Shown here piece by piece: positions 13,758 to 25,364 of a stretch of 64,000 nt of DNA. The translations under genes and the position numbers were made by a program. The notes under the pieces were generated by a model. The model worked only from the letters and a program-made list of their open reading frames with translations, searched no databases and was not told the DNA's origin. The DNA comes from Tenrec ecaudatus. Taxonomy: Eukaryota > Chordata > Mammalia > Afrosoricida > Tenrecidae. The stretch is from NCBI RefSeq assembly GCF_050624435.1, contig NC_134535.1, forward strand, positions 129,508,731-129,572,730, given 5' to 3'. Position 1 is the first letter of the stretch, and the number at the start of each line of letters is the position of its first letter.

Positions 13758-14559
13758 CTCTATTTGAAAAGCAGGATAGGTAAATGACAGGGATAGTAAT
13801 TGGATCACTAGTTTCTTAGGGGTCAGGCAGGGAGGTTGGGGGAGATGGGGAGTCAATAATGAGGGCAAGAAAGAAGAAATGTTCTAAAATTGTGGTGATG
13901 GTTACACAACTCATTTTAATAAGACGAAAGCAGTGGACTAGTCTTTAACAGTCCTTCTCTCCTGCCTTACAGACGATGGGCAGAGGAGGAAAGGCGGAGA
14001 AAGCATAGGGAAGATGCCCCGAGGGGCGAGATGAGCACCATGCTCGAGGACACTCCCTTTCATCTGGTCTGTGCTGTATGGCGGTCCGGAGAGAGCAAAG
14101 GGGCAGGCAAGCAAGCACTTCTTGATCTTTCCAAAGAAAAAATCAACTCGTCTATTCCAACATAGTTGCTTTTCCATTTTCATTTCAATTTAGGGTGAAA
14201 TACTCAAGAAAAACAAAGTTAGGAGACTGACTTAAAAAATACCCATGAACCAATTCCTTGATTTGTTAAATCCACATCTAGCTAGAGTTGCTTTGGATCT
14301 CTTTCATTTTAGGACATGTAACATCACAGATAAAGTTCATCCCCGGCCCTCATAGTCTTCTCAGATTCAATTCCCTCTTCCTATATCAGCTAGTGCCGAG
14401 TAACAAACAACCCAAACTTGGTGGTTCCAACAGTAAATGTTCCTGATTGTTCATGACTCGATGGGCCCTCAGCAGTCTGGCCTGTGCTGGGCTCATCCAT
14501 GAGTAAACAGTGGGAATGAGGTGGCAGCTTTCTTTGTTTATGATGATTTTTCATATGAA
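13758..14559. other. No gene recognised
   Basis: Apparently unique sequence with no supported coding or repeat feature. Confidence 0.35.
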
Positions 14560-14812
14560 CCGTTTTATTGACGTCTAGTTGACATCTGTGGTGTAAACCT
14601 CCTACAATGACATGGTTTCAGCTGTCACAGGGCTGTGCAGCCATGACCGCAGCCAACTGTGGGACATTTCCTTCATTCTTGTACTCATTAATATTAACTT
14701 GTACCCATTAACTCGCGACCTCTCCTACCGCAACCCTAAAAAATTATTCCTCCGGTGACTGTCTCTACAGATTTACTGATCCTGGCTTTCGTATCCAGGA
14801 AAACATTAGAAA
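14560..14812 (-). repeat. L1 3' UTR-type remnant, antisense
   Basis: TTTTATTGACGTCTAGTTGA, GGGCTGTGCAGCCATGACC and GGTGACTGTCTCTACAG follow the antisense order of ancient mammalian L1 3' UTRs. The same order (TGTGCAACCATCACC then CTGTCTCTATG) is well known in old L1M copies. Confidence 0.55.
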
Positions 14813-15859
14813 AACAAAAACACTAACAACGTGTAACTGTGTAACCCACCATGCCGCTAGGGCTCCGGATATGAAGGAAATGTTTCCTTGGGCTTCATCT
14901 GGAGATTTCAGTCATGGTCCTTTTCAAGGTTCCTTGCGTCTGGGGAAAAGCAAAGACAAGACCATGGGAGTTGGGGGCGTGGGGTAAGCTTTCCTAATGA
15001 AAATGCTGGCTCCAGTCTGGTCTCTTGCCCTTTCTTCGTCCCATTCTAACGACCCCAAAAGAAACCATCGCCATGGGCTGCCCTTGCTGAAAAAGCTCCA
15101 CTGCTTTTAGCCTGGCTGAAACTAGCAATTGGAAACGCTTCCCTGTAAGAGACTAGGCAGTAACAATATTAGGCATTTAGGGCCACATGTTCGCGGGGGC
15201 AACCGCGCGCCTCTTCAGTTGTACCACAAAATCAGTCGTGCATTATACACCCACGAGAGTTTCAGCAGGGTCAGAAAAAGGGGAATTCAACGGTAATGGG
15301 ATTGCCCACACCTTTCGAAGGCCCCTCATGATCCGAACTCTAATCACCAGAGCAGGCAACAGAACTACCTGCAAATCCTCAGACAACAGAACTACCTGCA
15401 CATCTATGTGGGTGGACGGTCTCGTCCCCTGAGTTGTGCATCTCCTGAGTTCTTTCATCTCTCGAGTGACCTCTCTAGTCTGTCTGACATGCCTCCCTCC
15501 TCGGCCTGGCTAACTTCAACCCACCATCAGATCTCAATTAGATGCCTTTCTTCAAACACATTGTTCCCTGGATTTCCTCTAGGGCTCCCTCCGTCTGTCT
15601 TTCTCCAGAACTTTTTCGTTTGAATGATGTGGGGAGGTACGTGTTTTGTTTGCACTCCACAATTTAAACAACCTATCGAGCCTCCCAGTGGCTTGCTCTG
15701 TTCCCCCCACCCCCACCATCTTGTTTTTATCACCCTCTGGCAGAATAATATCTGCGCCTTCCCCAAAGTGAACGCCTGTCTACCTTCTAGCCTGCTGCTT
15801 CCCTTCCCACGGTGCCCTCTCTCACATGGTGACCAGCAAAGTCTGTTTGTTTGGGGGTG
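14813..15859. other. Sequence splitting two antisense L1 parts; no gene recognised
   Basis: The interval contains a 28-bp stub that looks like the end of a minus-strand AfroSINE (about 14845-14872, ending GCTAGGGCTCC). It also has a short direct repeat of CAACAGAACTACCTGCA at 15358 and 15384. Nothing else was identified. Confidence 0.4.
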
Positions 15860-16290
15860 TAAACCTTTTCTTGATTTGTATTTTATAACAGTGGTCTCAT
15901 ACAATATTTGTTCCTTTGTCTCTTACTCCCGTCACTCAGCACAGCATCCTCAAAGTGTGTCTGTGTCACGAGGGGTCCCACACGCTCATCAGGCTTCTTC
16001 AAAGCTGTGTCGTCATCCATTGTGTGTCTGGACCGAGGTTGATTTCTTCGTTCTTCCACCGATGGGCATCGGGGAGGTTTCCATCTTCTCGCTGCTGTGA
16101 ATCTGCGAGGTGAACATGGATGCCCACAGGGTCTGCTTGTGCCCTGGTCCTTAGTTCTGTAGAGTATCCACCCAGTCACGCTGTTGCTGGATCAGGTGGT
16201 ACTTGGGTTCCCAGTTGTTTCAGGAGATGCCGGGCTGTTTCCCACAGTAGGTTACCGCTTTACAGTTCCATGCACCACCACCCCTTCCAG
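15860..16290 (-). repeat. L1 3' UTR-type remnant, antisense, second part
   Basis: GTCTCTTACTCCCGTCACTC, GATGGGCATCGGGGAGG, CTCGCTGCTGTGAATCTG and GCTGTTGCTGGATCAG match the antisense L1 order (Charlie-independent 'tip of L1M' pattern) that continues from the 14560-14812 piece. The long + strand frame over 15624-16100 is a by-product. Confidence 0.55.
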
Positions 16291-17139
16291 CATGTGTTGC
16301 CTTCTGCTTTTTTTGGAACTTTGCTGTCAATGCTGGGGTGCCCCCCCCTCCATTTTGAAACCACACTAATGTCTACTGATTTGATTCCCCCCTTATGTCT
16401 AGAAGCTTCTGGAGAACAAGCGTGATCTCAGGTTCACATTTCAATACCTACTTCCTAGTGGACTACTCAATGAATCTTTGCTTCCTTTCCAGTGGGTGCC
16501 AGGAAAGCTAGTAGCCCTGTGGCTGGTCTAGTCCTAGTCTTAAAACTGTAGGGCTGGGGAAGACACTTTCTGAATAGGAGGTTGTGTCGCCATGAAAGCT
16601 ATGATCGGATTTGGCCAAGCCATCCTATCTCTCTGGCCTGGTTTCTTCTCCCAGAGCAGTAGAGGCCCCAAATTAGGGACCAGCCACTATATCTCCTTTG
16701 GGGAGCACCCATCCCATCCATCAGGCAGCTCAGCACTTCGACCCTGTTTCCGGCAAACATTCTCGGTCACTTGTTTTAAAAATAAGCCCCGAGAGGGAAA
16801 TTGCTACATCCCTGTCCAAAGGCTATTGTGGACGCCAAAGGCAGTGACAATGAGCCATTTGTGGTTAAGGGTGGAGACACCGCCCTACAGCCCGGCAGTT
16901 TTGGGGATTCTCTCCGCCTGGTCAGCATCCTCCCAGCCCAGCCCAGCCCATCACCAATGTGGTGTAAAGGGGAACTTCTCTCTGCAAGTCATGAGGTAAC
17001 CAGACAACGGAAGAGCCAACTTGCTGGAAGGTCAAGCGCGTGTCCTGTTCTGAACTAGTTCTCTGGCATTAAATCTCAGGTGAGGGCAGATGGACCCATC
17101 CTAGAGCAGCCTACAAGCTCCCTGAGAATACCCAACGCG
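16291..17139. other. No gene recognised
   Basis: Apparently unique sequence. A frame of about 135 codons at 16592 shows no family features. Confidence 0.35.
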
Positions 17140-17590
17140 CTTATGCACTGGTGGAGATCAGTGAGCACAGTGCCTCTTCAGTGTCAGGCACCATGGGGGT
17201 AAGAAAGATGCAAAAGAGATGTTTCCCCCTGGAGAACCTGGCGGTCTAACAAAATGTGTGCCCAAGTGGGCAGATTATAGACGCTAAGGGGCTTTAGAGC
17301 CTGACAATAGCAATACATGGGGAGATTTGCCAGAGAAGGGTCTTTGAAGGAGGTGGGGCATTAACTGGATTTAGGAAAGTAGGAGATCAGAGCTCATGGG
17401 GCGCTTGGGGGCGGGGGGTGTCGGGGGATGAATCCAAGCAGAGAACATGGCAGAGCAGACGTGGGGGGAGGGTGGAGTGTGGGCAAGCACGGGAGCGGTG
17501 AGTAGTGGAAGACAGGCTGAAGAAAGAAGCGAGGATCCTATGGTGGGAAACCCGGAAGGTCGGGCTTTACACTTTAAGGGATGAGGGAGC
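17140..17590 (+). repeat. Ancient mammalian interspersed repeat
   Basis: The order GTGTCAGGCACCATGGGG, CTGGAGAACCTGGCGGTCTA, GGTCTTTGAAGGAGGTGG, GACAGGCTGAAGAAAG, GGGCTTTACACTTTAAGGG matches an old repeat found throughout placental mammals. I recognise the sequence pattern but do not commit to a family name. Confidence 0.5.
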
Positions 17591-17599
17591 ACACATGAT

Positions 17600-17725
17600 G
17601 AAGGGCCTGACTACTAACCAAAAGGTTGGCGGTTTGAAGAAGCTCCCCAGAGGCACTGCAGACAGGCTTGGCATTTTGCAGAGTCACAGCCCGGACCATT
17701 CTGTGGGGGCAGTTCTACTCGGCAA
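17600..17725 (+). repeat. AfroSINE, partial
   Basis: CTAACCAAAAGGTTGGCGG (B-box side) through GGGGGCAGTTCTACTC. It lacks the first bases of the tRNA part. Confidence 0.65.
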
Positions 17726-20700
17726 GCCAGGCATCCTCTCACAGACAGCTATGAACAGCTTGTTCCACGCACCGTGAAACCCCCAACCGAAAGCATCCCT
17801 GCAGCTCAGCTGTGCAAGCATCGCCACTCTCTAGTTCCCAAGCAGGTCGCGCTCTCCTGAACGCGGTTTCCACAGCACGCTGATGGCATAAACCTGTGTT
17901 TCAGGCGGGGTTCCCGGCTTCCCAGAGCGAGAATGGCAAGACGTTGAGAAGCCAGCTAGCAGGTGCACAGGTGTGGGGACATGCACCTCTCCGAAGCCCT
18001 CTCACTGCATGCACGATGGCAGCCTTCATTTCAGGATGCCTTCTTAGGATCTGGGCTTCTTCTCTCTTGGGGTTGGCTTCCGTGTTGGAAGGGGACCAGG
18101 CATTCCTGTGCCCTGTCCTGCATGGCGGGGAGGTTTAGCCCACAGAGTTTTGGGAGCTGGGCTGAAAGCAAACTGCCTCTAGAGAACCGCCCTTTGTGAC
18201 TTCTGTCCTAGAATTCTGAACGTGATGCTGGGATTAGGTTGGGGGACGGGAGAAAGAGACTCTTCAGTGGCAGGGATCAGACAAACCAGAGAGAAAAGAG
18301 GAGATCCCCCTCAAACGTCAAAGAGCCCGTGGTTTCTGGCCCTGAGGGTAGTGGGACCTCAGAGGGTATGACCTGAGCCCCAGCTCAGGCTCCAGAGCTC
18401 CAGGATGGCAAGCACTACAAAGTACTCCCTTACCCAAGGCTTCCGGTAGCCCCAAGGTACCACTGGATTTGACATCGAGCACATCACTGATGACTGGGTG
18501 GACTGAAAATCAGAAGATCCTCTCCTAAGTACACTGCTCTGTATGGGAGTCCTAGGATTTTGCCCTTTCCTGGGCCCGGGGAGCTCCATCATGGTGGATG
18601 CTGCCTTGGTCACCGCCATGGCAGAAGGGGGCTCTGAGTCACCTTTACAGAACGTGAAGGCCCGTGTACTTTCCTGCGAGGTAGAATGACATCATCGTTC
18701 ATCGCACAAGATTGGCGCCCCGAGATTGGGGTCTCAGCTATCTTATGTATTCCCTGGAGGATGTTTGGCATGTTCCTCTTTCACCTAGAAGGATCACGGG
18801 AATGAATGATATTCCATTGGTGTTAGTGTTGGGATTCAGTGAATTCACACTATGACCCTACCTGGAAGATAGCTAGTCCTCTATCAGGAAAGCTTGGTTG
18901 TTATTACTGATAGGTTAAGTCGTGGGAGAGAAAGAAACAGCAGGAGAAGATGAGGTGTTGGTCCATCAGGAGGAGAAATCGTGTGTGCAAACAGGGTGGG
19001 GAAAGAAGTGAGAAAGTAAAGAAGCAAAAGTGGAGAATGGGTGTGAATGCTTAAGGCATAGAGGTAAAGGAACAGGAAGCTCAGAGGATCACTGAAGATC
19101 AGTAAGGATAGAGAAAGCCATGGTTAGATAGATAATCCAATAGATAAATAGGGCGATGGGTATAAAATAAAATATATATATTTTTAAAGTCAGGGGTGAA
19201 ATGTCATAAAATGAGGCCAACTAATGATGGTAGAAAGGTAGATGATGAACTCAGGTGGAATCGAGAAAGTTGGGCTAGACGCTAAAGTGGGGAGAAAGGA
19301 AACAAGAAAGTGAAGGCTCGAGCAGGAGGGGTCGGATGGCCTCCAGGCCATGAGATGGACAGAACTGCTGCCCCTTTGCCTAGCCAGTCGTCATCTCTCT
19401 GCCTACCCTGCTCTCACCCTGCCCCTCATCTCTGACTTCCGGCCCACAATGCGCTCTTTCTTCTCTTAGAAAGTCCCTGTTCTTTCTGGACAGTTCAGAA
19501 ATCCATTTCCTTCTGCCCGGATCTCTCCATGTTCTGTGTGCCCAGCTCATCTCTATCCCTATCCAAAGTGGGATCTAGCCCTCACGTCCTTGGTACCCCA
19601 CCCAGCGTGGGGCGGAGAGAGCACGTGTACAAGGACAGCCTTGGTACGGAGGAAGGAATAGTGGGGCTTGCGAGCATCCAATGACCACTTTCTCCATCCT
19701 GCTGGAGGTCACCAACCACTGCTCTAAAAGTCTAGCCAAGAGAGAGCTCACGCAGCATACCTCAGCACAGGACAACGGGGGCGGTAGCTGATGGGGCCTC
19801 CGCAGCTCAGCGTGTCCTCTGTAATCCCTGCTCTCCTGTACAATTGTGATCTCCCAAAGAGCAGGGACTTTGTGTAGGGAGGAGCAAAAATATTATAGGA
19901 TGAGCGGGGATGTATATTCGGACCAACACTTTGTAGTTGGTATGCTTGGTCCTGGAGACAGAAGCGGGGTGGAGAGAAGGGACATTTTGATGTACAAATG
20001 TGTTCACACAGCTCCCGAACCTAGGACAGGAGCTGTGTGAGGATCCGGAGAGCATTCGGGTCATCTTGGCCAAATGAAACTCCCCCAGACTGATCTAAAC
20101 CAGGTCCTTTCCTCCTAGACAAGAGGAAGGAAAAGTCCCATTCATAACCGCGGAGAAATAAAAGTCTTCCTCACTGATTATATACAATTTACAGCGGAGT
20201 GTTTCATTTGGTGCCCCGGAGCCTGTAATAGCTGGACTTACCCTTGTTCCTCTTCCCCGCTGAGATGTGCTCTGTGATTACGGGTCACGGTATGACATCT
20301 CCATACCAAACCCGCCTGGCTCTGGTTTCGCATGTGGCTGTGTGCGAACGTGCCCATTCAGAACCCGAACTTGCCTATCTTCCCCGCGGTTTTTTCACAT
20401 TCGGTGATGACATGGTTTGTCACTGTGTCTATCCTTTTGGGAAAGGAAGGAAGGAGCAAGGGGAGAAAGAATCATCCCTTCACTCCCACGAACTTCACAG
20501 GGAGATGGAGAAGGCCCATTTGCGCACGCAGAAATAACTGACGTGAGGTCGGGCCGTGGGCTAAGGAGGTCGGTCGTGAGCAAGCAGATGGGAACCTAAG
20601 CATGACAGACACCCCAAGTTGTGAAGGTGAGCCCCACCACTGAGGGGAGGTGGCGGCGGGCTGTGAGGGGTGGGCTAAGGAAGGACGTCAACACCAGAAG

Positions 20701-20828
20701 GCAAGGATCGATGGCTGTCTGAGACCCTGGCAATCAAGAGAACCTCCGTCCTGAACCTGTATGCCGGGAACTGGAACCTGTCATAAGGAGGAAAGGGAAC
20801 TGGGCTCCACTGATTGCAACACTCGCTC
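17726..20828. other. 3.1 kb without a recognised gene
   Basis: Mixed-composition sequence. A purine-rich A/G stretch at 18900-19320 includes a TAGATAGATAA-type patch near 19125-19150. Several frames under 100 codons have no motif. No repeat was confidently identified. Confidence 0.4.
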
Positions 20829-20972
20829 AAACTCACCGCCTCCTCCGAGGGACCCCATGAGAGGGCAGAACTGCCCCTGTGTGTTTCCGGGTCTGTAACT
20901 TTTCAGGAGTAGAAAGCTTCCTTCCCCCTTCTCCCGAGGAGCAGCGGATGGTTTTGAACTGCCGCAGGGAAG
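20829..20972 (-). repeat. AfroSINE, minus strand, partial
   Basis: GGGCAGAACTGCCCCTGTGT, GGAGTAGAAAGCTTCC and GGTTTTGAACTGCCGC mark the antisense body. The 5' tRNA end is missing. Confidence 0.7.
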
Positions 20973-21404
20973 TGGTAAAGCTGTACCCTGTCAAAGGCCT
21001 GAACAAACTAGGTAGCCCTGCCGAGTTCTGGCTGCCCCAGGTTTCACTGTTCTCGGATGGTCCAAGGATTTGTGTTGCTTAGAGTGAATTCATTTAACAG
21101 GTGTGCACAAAACAAAACACCCACTTTAAAATGGATGACAAGATAGGACTTGTTTCTCTGAAGGGTTCAGGGATGGGAGGTTTCAGAACTGGTTTATTCA
21201 GCGAGACAATCATAGGAGGCTCTTCTTGTTCAAGTTTTCATGGATTTTCCTTCCTGAGCACAAGACTATTGACCCACCCCCACATCACATGCTTACTGAA
21301 GTTAGATATAAAAGAAGAAGAGATTATCAGGTGGGTCCCCGCGAACAGTGCTTGTCACAGAAACTTGATCTATACGAAGATTTAGGATATTCTGAATCGG
21401 GCGG

Positions 21405-21923
21405 TGTGATAGTCTGGGTACATTAGAGAAACAAATCCACAGAAACTCATATGCATAAGAGACAGTTTTATATAAAGGGTAAGTACTCATCAAGAAAACA
21501 TCCCAGCCCAGTGCTGCCCAAGCTCACAAGTCCAACATTAGCCCATATGTCCCACAACAAGCCACAAGCTCCTCCTCCATCTCACAAAACACACTTAATG
21601 ATGCCGACTGCAGGAGGAAAACTGAGTCAGTGAATGTGTAATCATCTCAGCACTGGCAGGGGTCTCCAAACGGCTGCTCCAGCACCCAGGGCTGCATCGG
21701 GGTAGGTCCATGTGGCATCTCCTTGGGGATGTCTTGCAGGAAGTGAGCCTTGTCAGTTGAAGCAGGGAACTGGCTAAGACAGCTGCACCATGGTCCGAAC
21801 ATCAGAAAGCAAGAGACCTGAGAAATAGAAAGGTGAGGCTCACCGAGCCATTTATCCCTCTGCCCTTCAGTTAACCCCACATGTGTTTATCGGCCAGGTT
21901 GGCACAATAAACTAACTACCTCA
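21405..21923 (-). mobile_element. Solo LTR, ERVL/MaLR-like, 519 bp
   Basis: On the + strand it starts TGTGATAGTCTGGG and ends CTAACTACCTCA, so the LTR has TG...CA ends. The flanks GGCGG and GGTGG form a 5-bp target duplication with one C/T change. Read on the minus strand, the start resembles mammalian MaLR LTRs (AGTTAGTTTATTGTGCCAACC). No internal provirus sequence adjoins it, so it is a solo LTR left by recombination. A closely related copy in opposite orientation lies at 23447. Confidence 0.8.
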
Positions 21924-22496
21924 GGTGGCATGAAACATTCCTCTTGTAACTTTTATAAAATCCCAGGCTCCTGGGACTTTTAAGAGATCTTGGAGTTCAA
22001 CCCCCAGGTGATGTTTGCATCCCTTCTACAAAACCCACAGGACATGGGTCAATGTCCACCATTTCCTTTCACTGCAGTAAATTCACTTGTGTATCCGAAC
22101 TGTAAGACAGGGCCTTTAATCCCAGTGCACAATTGTACAGCATGTCAAAGGTTGAGGTCAGCCTGCTTAGGAACCATCCCCAAGTCCCTGGCACGTAGCA
22201 AGAATTAAGCAAGCTCTAGCCAAGCCTTGTACAAGAGACTGCCTTGCTCTCTGTGAATGTCAGCAGTCCGATATCTCTCCTGCCCCTGAAATAAGCTCCA
22301 GGAGGGCTCCAGTCCCCCACAACTTGAATAACAAGGCCAGGGAGTAAAATTGGCCAGGAAAAGGATTTCCCAAGCAGTGCTGTTGCTGCTGTTGGCGGTG
22401 CCCTTGGTGGAGCTCCTGCTCAGGACGTGCTGAGGACAACAGAGCCAAACACCACCCTCCCGTGCCACCCTCACGAGGATCGTCAGGTTGGAGACC
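21924..22496. other. No gene recognised
   Basis: Unassigned sequence between a solo LTR and RTE debris. Frames are short. Confidence 0.35.
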
Positions 22497-22590
22497 CTCG
22501 TTGCAGCTATTGGGTCAATCCATCTCCTTCAGGGTCTCCCTCCTTTTCACTGCCCCTCTACTTCACCAAGCATGGTATACATACATAGAT
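22497..22590 (-). repeat. RTE LINE fragment, antisense
   Basis: CGTTGCAGCTATTGGGTCAA, CAGGGTCTCCCTCCTTTTCA and CTTCACCAAGCATGG match the antisense RTE order also seen at 34.8 kb. It is cut by the palindromic element that follows. Confidence 0.6.
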
Positions 22591-22670
22591 GAGGGGGCTT
22601 CAAACAATCCATCCAAAAATGGAAGGAACGGGTCATGGAATTCTTCCACAAGCCTTTTGAAGTCCCCTGG
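22591..22670. mobile_element. 80-bp palindromic MITE, mariner type
   Basis: GAGGGGGCTTCAAAC at the left and CTTTTGAAGTCCCCTGG at the right form inverted ends with weak symmetry through the middle. Size and termini resemble mariner-derived MITEs of about 80 bp. No clean TA duplication was seen. It sits inside RTE sequence. Confidence 0.45.
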
Positions 22671-22689
22671 AGTATGGGTGTGTGACATT

Positions 22690-22765
22690 GGAAAAATCCA
22701 GTCATTGTACATAGGGGTCGTGATGAGTTGGACCAACTCAAGGGCATCTAACAACGACAATGATC
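22690..22765 (+). repeat. RTE LINE 3' terminus
   Basis: TTGTACATAGGGGTCGTGAT, then GGGCATCTAACAACGACAA, the typical RTE ending in AACAACAA-like repeats. Confidence 0.6.
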
Positions 22766-23169
22766 GCAGCTTTGCTCTGCGGGGAGGTATCTTCACATAG
22801 GAGCTTTGCATTGGCCTCTGAAAGTCTATAACTGCAGACTCCCATACAGGATGGAAAGTCAAATAAACGATGGCCACCAACTTTCCTTCTAAACCCAGAG
22901 TCAATGGTTCTCCCGGTTTCTCCTCCGATACCAAGCCTAAACTTCTTTTGTAGGGCTTTTGACTGAATTAATAAAGTCACAGGCTGTCGCAGCTGGAGGT
23001 GAGACTGCGCATGCTACTTTTCTCAAACCCGGGAGTCACCATTCCTATTTACTTGGAATCAGTATTTCACGATCTTCCTTTTGTTGCTCAAAATTTGTAA
23101 TAGACTCGGCTTTCTCAAAGTACGCATTAAGTCTCCTACAATGCAGCCATTTAATGTGTACTATTCAAC
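22766..23169. other. No gene recognised
   Basis: Unassigned sequence with no supported feature. Confidence 0.35.
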
Positions 23170-23383
23170 CCAAACCAAAACCCACTGCCATCAAGTCAGG
23201 TCTGGCTCATGGCGAGCCTATAGGACTGTAGGACAGCGTGGGATTTCCCTTCTGGGCTTCCAGGATTGTAAAGCTTTACCGAAACACAGCCTCGTCTTTC
23301 TCCTTTGAAGCATCTGATGGGTTTGAACCATTGATCTTGGGGTCAGCACCTCAGTGCATAGCCCACTACCCATGAGGGCTCCC
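23170..23383 (-). repeat. AfroSINE, minus strand, full length
   Basis: CCAAACCAAAACCCACTGCC start, ATGGGTTTGAACCATTGATC (B box, antisense) and ATGAGGGCTCCC end. Confidence 0.85.
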
Positions 23384-23446
23384 ATACTCTTCAACAGGTT
23401 TTGAAAAGGGAGCAGCCGCCACAGTCAGAGGTAGAATGCTTCCTCC

Positions 23447-23964
23447 TGAGGTAGTTTATTGTGCCAACCTGGCTGATAAACACATGTGGGGTTCATTGAA
23501 GGGCGGAGGGATCAATGGCTCAGAGAGCCTCGCCTTTCTAGTTCTCAGGTCTCTTGATTTCTGATGTTCAGACCAGGGTGCAGCTGCCTTAGTCAGTTCC
23601 CTGCTTCAGCTGGCAAGGCTCACTTTCTGCAATTCATCCCTGAGGAGAAGCCATACGGACCTACCCTGATGCAGCCCCGGGGACTGGAGCAGCCATGTGA
23701 AGACCCCTGCCAGCGCTGAGATGCTTACACGTTCACTGACTCAGCTTTCCTCCTGCAGTCGGCATCATGACATCTGTTTTGTGAGATGGAGGAGGATTTT
23801 GTGGATTGGTGTCGGATATATGGGTTAATGGGCTAATGTTGGACTTGTGGGCTTGGGCCGCACTGGGGTGGGGTGTTTTCTTGATGTGTACTTAACCTTT
23901 ATATAAAACTCTCCTATACATGAGTTTCTGTGGATTTGTTCTCTAAAGTACCCAGACTGACACA
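23447..23964 (+). mobile_element. Solo LTR, ERVL/MaLR-like, 518 bp
   Basis: Starts TGAGGTAGTTTATTGTGCC and ends CCCAGACTGACACA. It is flanked on both sides by CCTCC, an exact 5-bp target-site duplication. It is colinear with the reverse complement of 21405-21923, so the two are the same subfamily in inverted orientation about 1.5 kb apart. No gag/pol/env sequence is adjacent. Confidence 0.85.
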
Positions 23965-24016
23965 CCTCCACTCCAAAGATGCCCTCATGACCCTTTCCCT
24001 CAGCCCCCACCTGAAC

Positions 24017-24344
24017 AAAAACTTACCACCAAGTTGATCCAGACCCCTAGCAACCCTCTAAGGCAGGGGTCCTCCACCTTCCTCATGCCGCAACCCTTGC
24101 ATACAGTTCCTCCTGCAGTGGTGACCCCCAACCATAACATCACTTCTGTTGCTACTTCGTCACTGTTATTTGAAAGGGTCGTTCAGCCCTTCAAGGGGTC
24201 CCAACCCAGAGGTTGAGAACTGCTGCTTTATAGGCTTCCCAAGACTGTCAATCTTTCCTGGGGCAGACAGGCAGCTGGTGGCTTTAAACCTCCCACCTTG
24301 TGGTTAGCGGCCCAACACTTCTCCCACAGCACCGCCAGGGCTCC
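24017..24344 (-). repeat. AfroSINE split by a SPIN element
   Basis: The SINE tail ACCACCAAGTTGATCCAGAC is at 24023-24056. The body resumes after 24225 with TTCCCAAGACTGTCAATC and ends CACCGCCAGGGCTCC. The inserted hAT element occupies 24064-24225. Confidence 0.75.
24064..24225 (-). mobile_element. SPIN-like hAT MITE inside an AfroSINE
   Basis: Ends are CAGGGGTCCTCCACC and GGTTGAGAACTGCTG. The internal part has GTTGCTACTTCGTCACTG. The flanking octamers CTCTAAGG and CTTTATAG are a decayed duplication (5/8) of the SINE target CCCTATAG. It is 162 bp, internally deleted relative to the 190-bp copies. Confidence 0.8.
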
Positions 24345-25364
24345 TCATGGCCACCATGCACGCGTGCGTTTTTCATGTGTTCCATGAAAAATGGAATCAT
24401 AGAGGACAAACTCGTTTTTTTCTTTTTTAACCCTAACCCTAGAAACTCTTTTCTGTAAACTGCCCTGGGCTCAGCAAAATGCTGTCAGATCCAGCCATGG
24501 ATCTGAAGCGTATGAGCCCGAAGCGTAGGAGACACAGCTTCTGCCGTTCTGTGGGCAGGAGAAAGAAGGAACCCGCTAACAAGGAAGAGTCTGTGTGTTC
24601 ACTTTTCCTTCTCCACTTTCCATTAGACCAATCTGTTCAGGTCTCGAGTATTTCCGTCTTCGGCTTCCTTTGGTTTTAAGTAGCACTTTTTCTGCAAACC
24701 GAAACCGAGGCCATTGTTGTGAGATCTTCTTGTCTCCTGAGACATTCAGTGTGATAGAATTTGAAGTATGAATTTAGTGGTGGTCCACAGATTTCAACGA
24801 GGTGAATTTTCATTTTCTTCCATTCAAAACACTTGTTCAGAATCGAAGATTACAGCCAAGAAAACTCTATGCGTCACCCATTTAGTCGTTGGACTATCCT
24901 GTAACAGAGGGAAGCGCCGAAGACCAAAGCCAAGGGCAAGTACACCACCACCACCAAAGACAGAGCTTTCAGCTCCGGGCACTTCTCTTTAGAGAGAGGC
25001 CACCTCAGGGCTCCGGCAGGCGGTTCTCAGAGGCCAGGCAGCGAGGCTGCTGGGGGAAGAACCACCCGCAGTCCTGGATCTCGGGGGGGTGGTGGGGGGG
25101 CTCAAGAGCCAGAGCAAGGTGAGGACTGGCTGGTTTTAAGCTGTTCTTGGTGCAGGCTTGTGAAAGCCAGGTGTTTTTATGTATGTGATTTCAGTTTCAC
25201 TGATCTTGCTTGACAAGGAAGGGGCTGTCAGGGTAATCTATATCATAGGCAATCTATATATCCATAATCAGGGGTCCACATTTTTTAAACCTGGCTAAAT
25301 GAAAGGGCATGTCGCAGCTTGCAGTGGTCAGCCAATCCACCACACATGGCACTGGGCAATCCTG
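24345..25364. other. No gene recognised; G-rich patch
   Basis: Frames at 24479 and 24768 give short basic peptides with no family match. A G-rich tract at 25083-25100 (two runs of seven G) could form a quadruplex. A TAACCCTAACCCTAG stretch near 24429 is only two telomere-like units. Confidence 0.4.

Noticed and set aside
15624-16100. 158-codon + strand frame
   Set aside because: Mostly antisense L1 3' UTR-type sequence.
24429-24443. Telomere-like TAACCCTAACCCTAG
   Set aside because: Only two units. Expected by chance or as a remnant, with no array.
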